From contig JAJDEQ010000231.1 in NCBI GenBank assembly GCA_029259695.1, forward strand, positions 1-64,000: 64,000 nt of DNA, written 5' to 3'. Under the pieces are notes generated by a model that worked only from the letters and a program-made list of their open reading frames with translations, had not been told where the DNA came from and did no database searches. A program made the position numbers and the translations under genes. The first letter of the stretch is position 1. Each line of letters begins with the position of its first letter. Shown in pieces: positions 35,002 to 42,781 of the stretch. This DNA comes from Planctomycetota bacterium. GTDB lineage: Bacteria; Planctomycetota; B15-G4.

Positions 35002-35930
35002 TTGGGCGGCACCAGCTTGATCCACAGACTCGTGAGCGGGTCGGCGACCCAGGTGTAGATCACCAGCCCCAGGTAGAACAGGACGACGCCGTGGCGCCAT
35101 GCGGCGGGCACACCCAGCTTGTCCATCAGCGGCAACGAGAGCACGAACGCGCCCCAGATCAGGAACTGCTTGCCCGGCAGGCGGTCGACCAGCAGCGCCC
35201 ACCAGTACATCGGCAGGTAGGTCCAGCGGCAGCAGCGGTCGGCCGTGAGGAACGCCTGTTCGTTGTCGGAGTCGGCGGGGTCGAGACGCAACGCCTCGCG
35301 CAGGTGTCCCCTGGCGGCGAACGGCCGGCCGCCGGCGAGCAGCGCCTGTCCCTGCATGAAGTGACTGAAGTCACTCTCCGGGGCGAGCGACACACCGTGG
35401 GCTGCATGTCGGCGCCCCTCCGCGCGCTCCTTCTTCGCCGCCAGCACGCCGGCCAGCGCGCCGTGGGCCTCCTCGCTCTCCGGATCGAGTTCCAGCGATC
35501 GGCGCAGCAGCTTCTCCGCCTTGTCCAGGTGCCCGGTGCGATAGAGCAAGCCGCCGTAGACCAGGAACAACGTCTCGTCCTCGGGGTCGTGCCGCAGCCC
35601 TTCGAGGAAACAACGCTCGGCCTCCGCGTGTCGTCCCAGCTGCACCAGGACCGAACCCAGGATGCAGTGGCCGGCGGCGAACTCCGGCGCAAGAGCCAGC
35701 GTGTCGCGCGCCACCTGCTCGGCATCCTCGTAGCGATCGGCCGCGTACAGGGTGCGCGCCAGGAGCAGGTGCACCCATGGATTGTCGGGCTCGAGCTGCA
35801 ACGCTTCGTGCAGGGCCCGTTCGGCCATGTCGTAGCGTTCGATCTCCAGGTAGCGCACGGCCTTCTGGAGTTGCGCGTCGACGGGGTTCTCGCGGGGCCC
35901 TTGCTGTTCCAACAGGTCGCCGTCGCTCAC
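34998..35930 (-). CDS. TPR protein with C-terminal membrane anchors
   Basis: 310 aa. Residues 15-210 are six or so tetratricopeptide repeats (AVRYLEIERYDMAERALHEALQLEPDNPW and following). The end has two hydrophobic helices (LIWGAFVLSLPLMDKLG, GVVLFYLGLVIYTWV). TPR domains hold protein partners, here on the cytoplasmic side of the membrane. The start GTG at 35930 overlaps the previous stop (GTGA), and the stop overlaps the start of the AAA+ gene. A three-gene operon is clear. Confidence 0.8.
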   Translation of the reverse strand: MSDGDLLEQQGPRENPVDAQLQKAVRYLEIERYDMAERALHEALQLEPDNPWVHLLLARTLYAADRYEDAEQVARDTLALAPEFAAGHCILGSVLVQLGRHAEAERCFLEGLRHDPEDETLFLVYGGLLYRTGHLDKAEKLLRRSLELDPESEEAHGALAGVLAAKKERAEGRRHAAHGVSLAPESDFSHFMQGQALLAGGRPFAARGHLREALRLDPADSDNEQAFLTADRCCRWTYLPMYWWALLVDRLPGKQFLIWGAFVLSLPLMDKLGVPAAWRHGVVLFYLGLVIYTWVADPLTSLWIKLVPPK

Positions 35931-36457
35931 CCGCCGGCTCCGAGCGGGACGGCCGCCGCGTTGAGCACGGCGCCGACGATGAGCATGCCGGCGACCATGC
36001 CGAGCACGATGGCTCCCAGGCCGTAGGGCCACAAGCGCGGCGATTCACCCCCGGATGCCTCGAACAGCCGGAAACGACGTTGCTGCATCGCCGCCAGCCC
36101 CATGCCGGCCAGGACGGTCACAGCCTGGCTCCCGCGCCGGCCCCACCCACGGCTCTGCGGATCGCCCGGGTCGAGCGTGCCGTTCAGCAGCAGCCAGGCG
36201 AACAACGCCGCCAATACGCACTGGAGGACGAGGCCCCCGAGCACGCAGGGCCACAGCGCGTGGGGTCGCCCGATGCGCTTGAAGTTCAAGCCGAACAGGA
36301 GCCCGCCGCCGACCGGGCCCGCGAAGAAGGTCACGAACACGAGCGTCCACGGCGACCAGGGTCGATCGAGCCCCGCGAGATCGTCCTGCTCGCCGAGCAC
36401 GGGCTGCATCAGTTCAGCCAGATCGAAGTCGCCTGCGCCGGTCGGGTCCTGCCCCAT
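35927..36457 (-). CDS. Small polytopic membrane protein (first gene of TPR/AAA+ operon)
   Basis: 176 aa with four hydrophobic segments (LVFVTFFAGPVGGGLLFGL, VLGGLVLQCVLAALFAWLLL, AVTVLAGMGLAAM, GAIVLGMVAGMLIVGAVL). The start ATG at 36457 is chosen over the earlier in-frame start, whose extra 53 residues look non-coding. The 5' acidic leader (GQDPTGAGDFDLAELMQPVLGEQDDL) is cytoplasmic in prediction. Family unknown. It is the promoter-proximal member of the overlapping operon and probably the membrane partner of the TPR and AAA+ proteins. Confidence 0.7.
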   Translation of the reverse strand: MGQDPTGAGDFDLAELMQPVLGEQDDLAGLDRPWSPWTLVFVTFFAGPVGGGLLFGLNFKRIGRPHALWPCVLGGLVLQCVLAALFAWLLLNGTLDPGDPQSRGWGRRGSQAVTVLAGMGLAAMQQRRFRLFEASGGESPRLWPYGLGAIVLGMVAGMLIVGAVLNAAAVPLGAGG

Positions 36458-36681
36458 CGAAGTCGCGTCCCCTGCGTCCGGCGCGTCGGCTGTGAGTACC
36501 GGGCGCTGGCCCCGCGCCCCGCCGAGCCGCACGGCCCGGTCCAGCCAGTCACCATTCTCATGCCCCGAGCGCTCTTGTCCAGGCCGCGCAACCCCTCGTC
36601 GGCACACCTGTTCCATGGCCCCGAGCGCCGGGACTCCCTGGCGCCATGTGATGCCTCAGCACATCTCGCAGGGGGAGTGCC

Positions 36682-38388
36682 ATGCTCCGGCTCGCGTTGA
36701 CCGTCTGTCTTGCTGCATTCCCGTTGCTCGGAGACGCACCGGAGGCCGTCCCGTCGCGCATCACGCGTGTGGTCGCCTATCCGCAACACGCCGAGATCAC
36801 GCGCGAGGTGACGTTCGACGCCGTGGCCGGTGAGAACCTGGTCTCGTTCGGCGACCTCGTGCCGATCCTCAACCCCTACACGCTGCGCGCGACCGTGTCG
36901 CCGGGAGCGCGGGTGACGGGCACCGAGAGCCGCACGATCTTCCTGAAGGAATCGCTCTCCGAGGAGATCAACCGGCTCGACGTGCGCATCCGCGAACTGC
37001 AGGACGCAGTCGCGGTGGAGGCCAAGGCCGGCGAACGGCTCGAGGAGGAAGCGGCGTTCTACCGCATCATCAAGACCAGGCTCGCGCAGGACGTGGGACG
37101 CGAGGTGCACGAGTCGAGCGTGACGGTCACCAACTGGCAGGAGGTGCTGCGCTTCGTCGGTGAAGGCCTGGCCGACAACGACGCCGCCCGGACCGGGATC
37201 GAGCTGCGCGTCCGCGATCTGGAGAACGAGCTGCAGGCACTCCTCAAGGAGCGGGCCGCCTTCGACGAACGGCAGCCCAAGGAAATGAAGGCGGTCGAGG
37301 TCGCCTTCGTGTCGGAAGCGGCGGCGCGACACGACGTGCGCATCCACTACATGGTCCCCGCCGCCAAGTGGCGCCCCAGCTACGACGTGCACCTCGATCG
37401 GGAGCACGGCGAAGTCGAGGTGATCGGGTATGGCGAGGTCATGCAGTGGACGGGCGAGGCCTGGGACGACGTGGCCCTGTCCTTGGCCATGAGTCGCCCG
37501 GATGCCGAACTCTCCCTCCCGGAACTGACCCCGTTGGTGGTCAGCCTGGACGAGGCCGATCTGGCCAAGATCGCCAAGGACGTCTTCTTCCTGGGGTCTG
37601 CCGCCCAGGACAAGGCGGACAGCTGGACCAAGACGCGTTTCAAGCGGCGCCAGGAACGGGAGACGTTCCGCCGCAACCTGGAGCTGCTCTCGCAGAACTC
37701 GAGCAAGAACCTCGCCCACTACGGCCTGAGCCATCAGCTCATCGAGGGCGCCATGGACCGCCTCGCCGATCGCTTCGCCGGCGTGCGCTACGAGGTCGAG
37801 ACGCGCGAGACGATCCCCTTTGACTCGTCGCCGCACAAGGTCGTGGCCTTCTCGGCGCGCATCCCCGCCCGCCTCAAGTACGTGGCGACCCCGGCGCTGG
37901 GCGACTCGGTCATGCTCCAGGCGGAGATCGTGAACACCACCGGCCAGCCGATCCTGGAGGGCACCGTGGCGCTGTTCGTCAACGACTCCTACGTGGGCTC
38001 GGCCAAGGCCGGGGGCGCGGCGCAGAACGAGGGCCTCTCGTTCGGCTTCGGCCCGGACGACGGGCTCGTCGTGCAGCGGCGCCTCGTGTCGCGCACGGTG
38101 AAGGGCCCGGAGAAGTTCCGTCAGTCGCAGCTGATCACGTTCACCTACGAGATCGACGTGCAGAACTTCAACGACCACGCGGTCGATGTGGAGGTCGACG
38201 ACCAGATGCCCACCTCGAAGACGGCCGACATCCAGGTGAGCTTCCTCGGCTCCAGCCACGAGCCCCTGCGGGACGAGACATCGGGCCGGCTGCAGTGGTC
38301 GCTCGCCGTGGGCCCCTCGGTCAAGAGCACCCTGACCTACGCCTTCTCGGTGGAGTGCCCCGTGAACCGCACCATCCACTGGCAGTGA
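36682..38388 (+). CDS. DUF4139/mucoidy-inhibitor-A-like secreted protein
   Basis: 568 aa with a signal peptide (RLALTVCLAAFPLLGDA). The N-terminal DUF4140-like part begins RITRVVAYPQHAEITREV. A long coiled coil follows (residues 95-185, INRLDVRIRELQDA), and then the DUF4139 beta-rich domain (HYMVPAAKWRPSYDVHLD, MQWTGEAWDDVALSLAMSRP). The family (MuiA/MIA-like) is found in many bacteria with unproven function. The ATG has GGGGGAG upstream and lies 224 bp from the divergent operon. Confidence 0.85.
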   Translation: MLRLALTVCLAAFPLLGDAPEAVPSRITRVVAYPQHAEITREVTFDAVAGENLVSFGDLVPILNPYTLRATVSPGARVTGTESRTIFLKESLSEEINRLDVRIRELQDAVAVEAKAGERLEEEAAFYRIIKTRLAQDVGREVHESSVTVTNWQEVLRFVGEGLADNDAARTGIELRVRDLENELQALLKERAAFDERQPKEMKAVEVAFVSEAAARHDVRIHYMVPAAKWRPSYDVHLDREHGEVEVIGYGEVMQWTGEAWDDVALSLAMSRPDAELSLPELTPLVVSLDEADLAKIAKDVFFLGSAAQDKADSWTKTRFKRRQERETFRRNLELLSQNSSKNLAHYGLSHQLIEGAMDRLADRFAGVRYEVETRETIPFDSSPHKVVAFSARIPARLKYVATPALGDSVMLQAEIVNTTGQPILEGTVALFVNDSYVGSAKAGGAAQNEGLSFGFGPDDGLVVQRRLVSRTVKGPEKFRQSQLITFTYEIDVQNFNDHAVDVEVDDQMPTSKTADIQVSFLGSSHEPLRDETSGRLQWSLAVGPSVKSTLTYAFSVECPVNRTIHWQ

Positions 38389-38437
38389 CCGTCGCCGGTC
38401 GAGCCGTGCGGCATGGCGGGGCGTGACCCAGCGTTGA

Positions 38438-39475
38438 CTAGAGCTCGCGCACGCCCTCGAGGGCGATCGTGATCTCCACCTCGTCGGCCGCCACGCCGGG
38501 GATACCGAAAGTCATGCCGTAGTCGCTGCGGTTGAAGCGCAAGCGGCCCTCGAAACCGACCCGGTAGTGCGCGGGTCCGAAGCGCCCCTGTCCCAGCTTG
38601 CGCACGGGGAACGACACGCGCTTCGTGATCCCGCGCAGGGAGAGGTCGCCTTCCAGCTCCAGGCTGCCGCCGGGCAGGCGACGCACACCGCGCCCGGCGA
38701 AGGTCATGGACGGATGCTCCTCCGCGTCGAAGAAGTCCTTCGTCTGGAGGTACTGGTCGCGTGCGTCATTGCGCGTGTCGATGCTGCTCACGTCCACGCC
38801 GAACACGACCGTGTTCGCGGTGGGTTTGTCGCTGTCGACGACCAGTTCGCCCTCGAAGCTCGTGAACCAGCCGTAGGTCGCACCGATGTCCATGTGCATC
38901 ACACGGAAGAGCACGGACGAGTGATCCGGATCGATGGCGTACGTGTGCCGCCCCCGACCGAGGGCCTGCTCCGCGGACAACAGGTCGCTCTGCGGCGGGA
39001 GCAGCACGTCGTCGATCACGTGCAGGATGCCGTTGGCGCACTCGATGTCGTGACGCAGGAGCCGTGCCACGTCGACGCTGTAGTCGTCCCCGCCGCTCCA
39101 GCGCAGGGCAAGGTTGCTGCCCTGCAGTGACGGCAGACGCACGCGCTGACCGAACTGCTCGAGCGTCCAGCGCCCGGCCACGGCGTGGAAGCGCAGCACG
39201 TCCCCGAGTTCCGGCCGGTTCTCCGGAGCGAGCAGGGCTTGCAGCTCCTCCTCGGGGTAGCGGGCGAAGGCCTCATCGGTGGGCGCGAAGAGCGTCAGGG
39301 GCTCGTCTCCTTCGAGAGCCGTGCTGAGGCCCGCCGCGTCGAGGGCGGCCAGCAGTTGGGTGAACGACCCTTCGGCTCGCAGCGTCGCCAGCAGGTCGGG
39401 TGCTGCGGGCTCCTGGGCCGGCGCGCCGCGAGCGAGCGAGAACGAGGCCAGCAGGATCAGGGTGATGCGGGACAT
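38438..39475 (-). CDS. Fasciclin-YceI fusion protein, secreted
   Basis: 345 aa with a signal peptide (TLILLASFSLARGAPAQ). Residues 25-165 are a fasciclin (FAS1) domain: LLATLRAEGSFTQLLAALDAAGL, LTLFAPTDEAFARYPE and ANGILHVIDDVLLPP. Residues 180-345 are a YceI-type lipocalin-like domain: YAIDPDHSSVLFRVMHMDIG, FFDAEEHPSMTF, and RSDYGMTFGIPGVAADEVEI. FAS1 mediates adhesion; YceI barrels bind polyisoprenoid-like lipids. The two domains are usually encoded by separate genes, so the fusion is notable. ATG at 39475 has GGAG eight bases upstream. Confidence 0.9.
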   Translation of the reverse strand: MSRITLILLASFSLARGAPAQEPAAPDLLATLRAEGSFTQLLAALDAAGLSTALEGDEPLTLFAPTDEAFARYPEEELQALLAPENRPELGDVLRFHAVAGRWTLEQFGQRVRLPSLQGSNLALRWSGGDDYSVDVARLLRHDIECANGILHVIDDVLLPPQSDLLSAEQALGRGRHTYAIDPDHSSVLFRVMHMDIGATYGWFTSFEGELVVDSDKPTANTVVFGVDVSSIDTRNDARDQYLQTKDFFDAEEHPSMTFAGRGVRRLPGGSLELEGDLSLRGITKRVSFPVRKLGQGRFGPAHYRVGFEGRLRFNRSDYGMTFGIPGVAADEVEITIALEGVREL

Positions 39476-39524
39476 GAGCGAGGCTCCGGAGCGGTGGGCG
39501 GCCAGGTCTGCGATGGGTTCGCAC

Positions 39525-39544
39525 CGCATCCCGCACCGGATGCG
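39525..39544 (-). terminator. Possible hairpin after small lipoprotein gene
   Basis: A 7-bp stem (CGCATCC with GGATGCG) with a 6-base loop lies downstream of the minus-strand lipoprotein gene that stops at 39594. No U-tract. Confidence 0.3.
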
Positions 39545-39593
39545 AAGGCTTCCCCCGAGCCCGGACCGCCCCCTCCCGGGGGTGTCGAGGATG

Positions 39594-40172
39594 TCAGCGG
39601 CGGTCGTCGCCGGCGTGGCGCCCGTACCACGGGTAGTACGGATCGTAGGTGCCGTACAACACGTCGCGCTCCCGCCGCCGCCCGAACCCGAACCCCAACG
39701 GCAGTCGACGCCCGTCCACCAGCAGCATCAGGCGCAGGTTGAGGCCCTCCACATCGCGGGGGGCTACGTCCCCGACGGGGAAGAAGAGATCGAAGATCGC
39801 CGCCATGCCCGCCGCCAGGGTCGGCGCCTGCTCGACCGCCTCGCCGTCGAGCATGATCCGCGGCGGGCCGAAGGGTCGCAGGTCGTTGCCGACCAACAAC
39901 AGCTCGGCCGGCTCGAAGGCCACGCTCGTGGCCGCGAGGTTCTCGAGCCGCAGGCGCAGACGCAGCTCGAAGGGCTGCTCGGGATCCCGATCGCGTCGCT
40001 CCGCTGAGATCACCGAGGCGAGCACGCGCGCCGCGGCCCCGGCGCCCTGCTGATCGGGCACGAAGACCTCGCCCGGGTTCGGAAGGTAGTCGAGCGCCAC
40101 GCGCGTCGACCTGCACGCGATCGACGACAGCAGGAAGCACAGCAGGCCGAGGGTCGTGACGAAGCGCAGCAT
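39594..40172 (-). CDS. Small lipoprotein of unknown function
   Basis: 192 aa with a lipobox (LLSSIAC). The mature region is beta-rich (FELRLRLRLENLAATSVAFEPAELLLVG and MAAIFDLFFPVGDVAPRDVEGLNLRLMLLVDG) and ends with a Tyr/Arg-rich tail (YDPYYPWYGRHAG). ATG at 40172 has GGAG eight bases upstream. No family recognised. A 245-bp gap separates it from the next minus-strand gene upstream of it. Confidence 0.65.
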   Translation of the reverse strand: MLRFVTTLGLLCFLLSSIACRSTRVALDYLPNPGEVFVPDQQGAGAAARVLASVISAERRDRDPEQPFELRLRLRLENLAATSVAFEPAELLLVGNDLRPFGPPRIMLDGEAVEQAPTLAAGMAAIFDLFFPVGDVAPRDVEGLNLRLMLLVDGRRLPLGFGFGRRRERDVLYGTYDPYYPWYGRHAGDDRR

Positions 40173-40355
40173 GTCGCGGGTCTCCTGGCGACCATCGTCA
40201 CCCCGGATCACGAGTTGCCGCAAGTGTCTGAAGTGACACTCACCCGACCTCGAACCCGCCCCCTACGGCCGCGCGCTCATGGGCCGCCCCGAAGCTCCGA
40301 GGCGGCGCAACCGAGCGTGCCGAGCAACGCCAAGGCGCGACACCCGTCCAAGACG

Positions 40356-40393
40356 CCCCGGCGCCGACCGGCCGAAGCCGGACGGCGCCGGGG
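40356..40393 (-). terminator. Strong 16-bp hairpin after 40418 gene
   Basis: CCCCGGCGCCG pairs with CGGCGCCGGGG, then an A-A mismatch, then CCGGC with GCCGG around a CGAA loop. It begins 25 bp after the stop of the minus-strand gene 40418-41335. Probable transcription end, though the U-run is weak. Confidence 0.55.
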
Positions 40394-40417
40394 CGGGCCA
40401 CACCGTCGGTCGCCGGC

Positions 40418-41335
40418 TCAGAGGCCGCCGAAGCTGATCAGCTCGACCGTCTCGTCCTCGCCGTCCTTCGTCTCGTAGATGAAGCCGATGCCCGGTGCGT
40501 AGAACTTGTTCTCCAGTGCATCCGGTTCGGGCGGCAGGAAGTCGGCGGTCTTGACGCAGTGATCGAAGCTGCCGAAGTCGATCACCACCGAGGCGTCGTC
40601 ATCGAGCACGGTCCCGGCATCCTCGGCATCACCGAGCAACCACTCCTGGCGGTAGGTCGTGCCCACCACCGGGTCGCCCAGCATGACGATCCCGGGCTTG
40701 GCACCGTCCTCGCCGGACAGCCACGAGCCCTCGATGTCGGTCACGAACCCGTCCTCGAAGTTGAACGAGATCTCGCCGAAGTACCACACGTTGCCGTCGT
40801 CGTCCTGGGCGTACCAATCGATCGTGTCCTCCACGGGCACACCTTCGAGCATGACCACGTCGCGCACGGAGACGCACTCGACGCCGAGGATCTCCCGGGT
40901 CTCGGCCAGTACCGTGACCTCGATCGTCTCCAGCCCCTCTTCGGTCTCGGACTCGTAGACCCAGAAGGCGCCCACCGGGAAGGGCAGGTACGGGTTGTCG
41001 ATCACCGTGCTGAAGTCCTCGGGGTCGATCTCGGGGTCGTACGGGCCACCGCCGAGCTTGTCGCACAACTCGAGTCGCGCCTCGTACTGTTCCTGCGCCA
41101 GCTCGCGCGACTCGGCGAAGGCGATGCGCGCCTCCTGCAGGCATTCGGCGCGCTCTTCTTCGTCCGTGAGGTTGAGGCACACGGCCACGTTGACCTTGTG
41201 TTCTTCCTTGCGTTCGAAGGCCGCCGACTTCTTCTGCAGCCGGGCGGTGATCTCGCACACGTCGCCGCCCGCAGACGCGGTCGTGGCCAGCAGCGCCAGA
41301 GCGCACGGGATGAGCGTTCTCGTGATCGGTGTCAT
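40418..41335 (-). CDS. Secreted acidic protein of unknown function
   Basis: 305 aa with a signal peptide (TLIPCALALLATTASAGG). Residues 30-90 are helical with Cys pairs (VCEITARLQKKSAAFERKEE, CLQEARIAFAESRELAQEQ). The rest is a beta-rich acidic domain (FWVYESETEEGLETIEVTVL, VWYFGEISFNFEDG, CVKTADFLPPEPDALENKFYAPGIG). This second part resembles secreted proteins in many Proteobacteria and Planctomycetes of unknown role. ATG at 41335 has AGGAG eight bases upstream. A strong hairpin follows its stop. Confidence 0.75.
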   Translation of the reverse strand: MTPITRTLIPCALALLATTASAGGDVCEITARLQKKSAAFERKEEHKVNVAVCLNLTDEEERAECLQEARIAFAESRELAQEQYEARLELCDKLGGGPYDPEIDPEDFSTVIDNPYLPFPVGAFWVYESETEEGLETIEVTVLAETREILGVECVSVRDVVMLEGVPVEDTIDWYAQDDDGNVWYFGEISFNFEDGFVTDIEGSWLSGEDGAKPGIVMLGDPVVGTTYRQEWLLGDAEDAGTVLDDDASVVIDFGSFDHCVKTADFLPPEPDALENKFYAPGIGFIYETKDGEDETVELISFGGL

Positions 41336-41643
41336 GGTTCTTCTCCTGTCGTGAAGTGAGTGATTGCGGTGCTCGCTCGCGCTGGCGGCGAGCACATGCA
41401 GGACACTACCCCCGGTTCGGCGGCCGGAGGTTACGACAGGGTTCGCGTGACATGACCTGGGGATGATGTCCCCATCAGTGAAGCGTCGTCGCCCCGGGTT
41501 CGTCTCGCGGAGCCCGTCTCGCGGAGCCCGTCTCGCGGGGCCCGTCTCGCTGGGCCCGTCTCGAGGCGCCGCTCGCGTGTCGCCGAGACCCGCTTCGCCC
41601 CTCGACTTGAAGTCTCGCCCGATGCGTCCGACACTCGTCTGGC
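41336..41643. other. Divergent intergenic region with 14-bp tandem repeats
   Basis: 308 bp between the secreted acidic protein and the SGNH hydrolase. The main content is a five-copy 14-bp tandem repeat at 41501-41570, annotated separately. No gene seen. Confidence 0.5.
41501..41570 (+). repeat. Five tandem copies of CGTCTCGCGGAGCC
   Basis: Copies at 41501, 41515, 41529, 41543 and 41557, 14 bp each. The first two are identical, the third differs at one base, the fourth at two bases, and the fifth is more diverged. No spacers, so not CRISPR. It lies upstream of the SGNH gene. Confidence 0.85.
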
Positions 41644-42753
41644 ATGCAGGAGGATCGGGGAACAGGCACATCCGGCCGCTCACGGCCGGGAGTTCGCAAC
41701 CTGCGACGCTGGAGCGTCGTGGCCGCGCCGCTGCTCGCCCTCGCGTTGGGCGAACTCCTGGCGCGCGTCGCACCGCCCGTCTCCTACGCGCCGCCGATGG
41801 TGCGCCTCCCCGACGGCACCCAGGTCTCGACGTCCGCGGCCATGCTCGACTCGTTGCGCACGTCACCGGACGAAGCACGCACCGAGCCGGGCAGTCGTAT
41901 CCGGCCCGACCTCGACGTGCGGGGTTGGTACGACCGCCCCCGTTGGGACTACTTCGACGCGGACGACTGCGTCGAGTACCGCACCAATCGCTACGGCTTC
42001 CGGGATGACGACTTCCCCCTGGCCAAGCCGTCGGGCGAGCTGCGCGTCCTGGCGCTGGGTGACTCGATGACCTTCGCCCCCGGCGTGCGCGTGGAAGACT
42101 GCTGGGTCTCGGTGCTGGAGCGCGGCCTCGCGGCAGCACGCAACCAGCCGGTGCAGGTGATCAACGCGGGCTTCTCATCGGGTCACGCGCCCGGCGAGTA
42201 CAAGTCGTGGCTCGTGTCCGACGGGCTGGCCTTCGAGCCCGACATGGTGCTGCTCGGCTTGTCGCTCAACGACATGGGCGACATCCCCATGGCGGCGCAC
42301 CTCGCCGTCGACCTCGAACTGGGTCCCTCCCACCTGCTGTCCCACGCCAGGCGGCTCTGGAAACAGTGGCGGCTCAATCGCATCGCGCGCCGACACCACT
42401 GGAACTTCGCCACGCTGGTCGACGCACACCCCGAGACCTGGGCGGCGTCACGACGCGCGCTGATCGCCATGCGCGACGAACTCGCCGCTCAGGACGTGCG
42501 CCTGGTCGTGGCGATCCTGCCCATGATCTCGGCCCTCGACGACGAGTACCCCTATCGCGGCCTGCACGACATGGCGCGCGAGTTCTGCAGCAGCGAGGAC
42601 ATCGAGACCGTCGACCTGATGGACACGTTGATCAACCGACATGCCCCCGACCTCTGGGTGCACCCCACCGACCAGCACCCCAACGACGTGGCGCACGCGC
42701 TGCTGGCCGACGGCCTCCTGAACTACCTCGACGAGCACCCCACGGGCCGCTAA
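41644..42753 (+). CDS. SGNH/GDSL-like hydrolase, membrane-anchored
   Basis: 369 aa. A basic leader precedes a transmembrane or signal helix (WSVVAAPLLALALGELLARVAP). The SGNH core has Ser141 in ALGDSMTFAPG, the block-II region INAGFSSGHAPGEY, the Asn-containing LSLNDMGDIP, and Asp343/His345 in PTDQHPND. These enzymes are esterases or lipases, or O-acyl/acetyl hydrolases of surface polysaccharides. The start is uncertain because no clear ribosome binding site precedes 41644. Confidence 0.8.
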   Translation: MQEDRGTGTSGRSRPGVRNLRRWSVVAAPLLALALGELLARVAPPVSYAPPMVRLPDGTQVSTSAAMLDSLRTSPDEARTEPGSRIRPDLDVRGWYDRPRWDYFDADDCVEYRTNRYGFRDDDFPLAKPSGELRVLALGDSMTFAPGVRVEDCWVSVLERGLAAARNQPVQVINAGFSSGHAPGEYKSWLVSDGLAFEPDMVLLGLSLNDMGDIPMAAHLAVDLELGPSHLLSHARRLWKQWRLNRIARRHHWNFATLVDAHPETWAASRRALIAMRDELAAQDVRLVVAILPMISALDDEYPYRGLHDMAREFCSSEDIETVDLMDTLINRHAPDLWVHPTDQHPNDVAHALLADGLLNYLDEHPTGR

Positions 42754-42763
42754 CAGCCCGTGG
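42740..42763. terminator. Hairpin at the stop of the SGNH gene
   Basis: An 8-bp stem (CCACGGGC with GCCCGTGG) with an 8-base loop includes the TAA stop. It lies between convergent genes and could end both transcripts. Confidence 0.45.
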
Positions 42764-42781
42764 TGCAAGTCATTCAGCCCG

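Noticed and set aside
36409-38379. A 656-residue minus-strand open frame across the DUF4139 gene
   Set aside because: Shadow of the plus-strand gene, which has a signal peptide, coiled coil and family motifs.
39515-39550. tRNA-like T-loop (GGGTTCGCACC)
   Set aside because: No acceptor, D-arm or anticodon stem could be placed around it.
41501-41570. CRISPR-like array
   Set aside because: Units are directly adjacent with no spacers and no cas genes are in the window.
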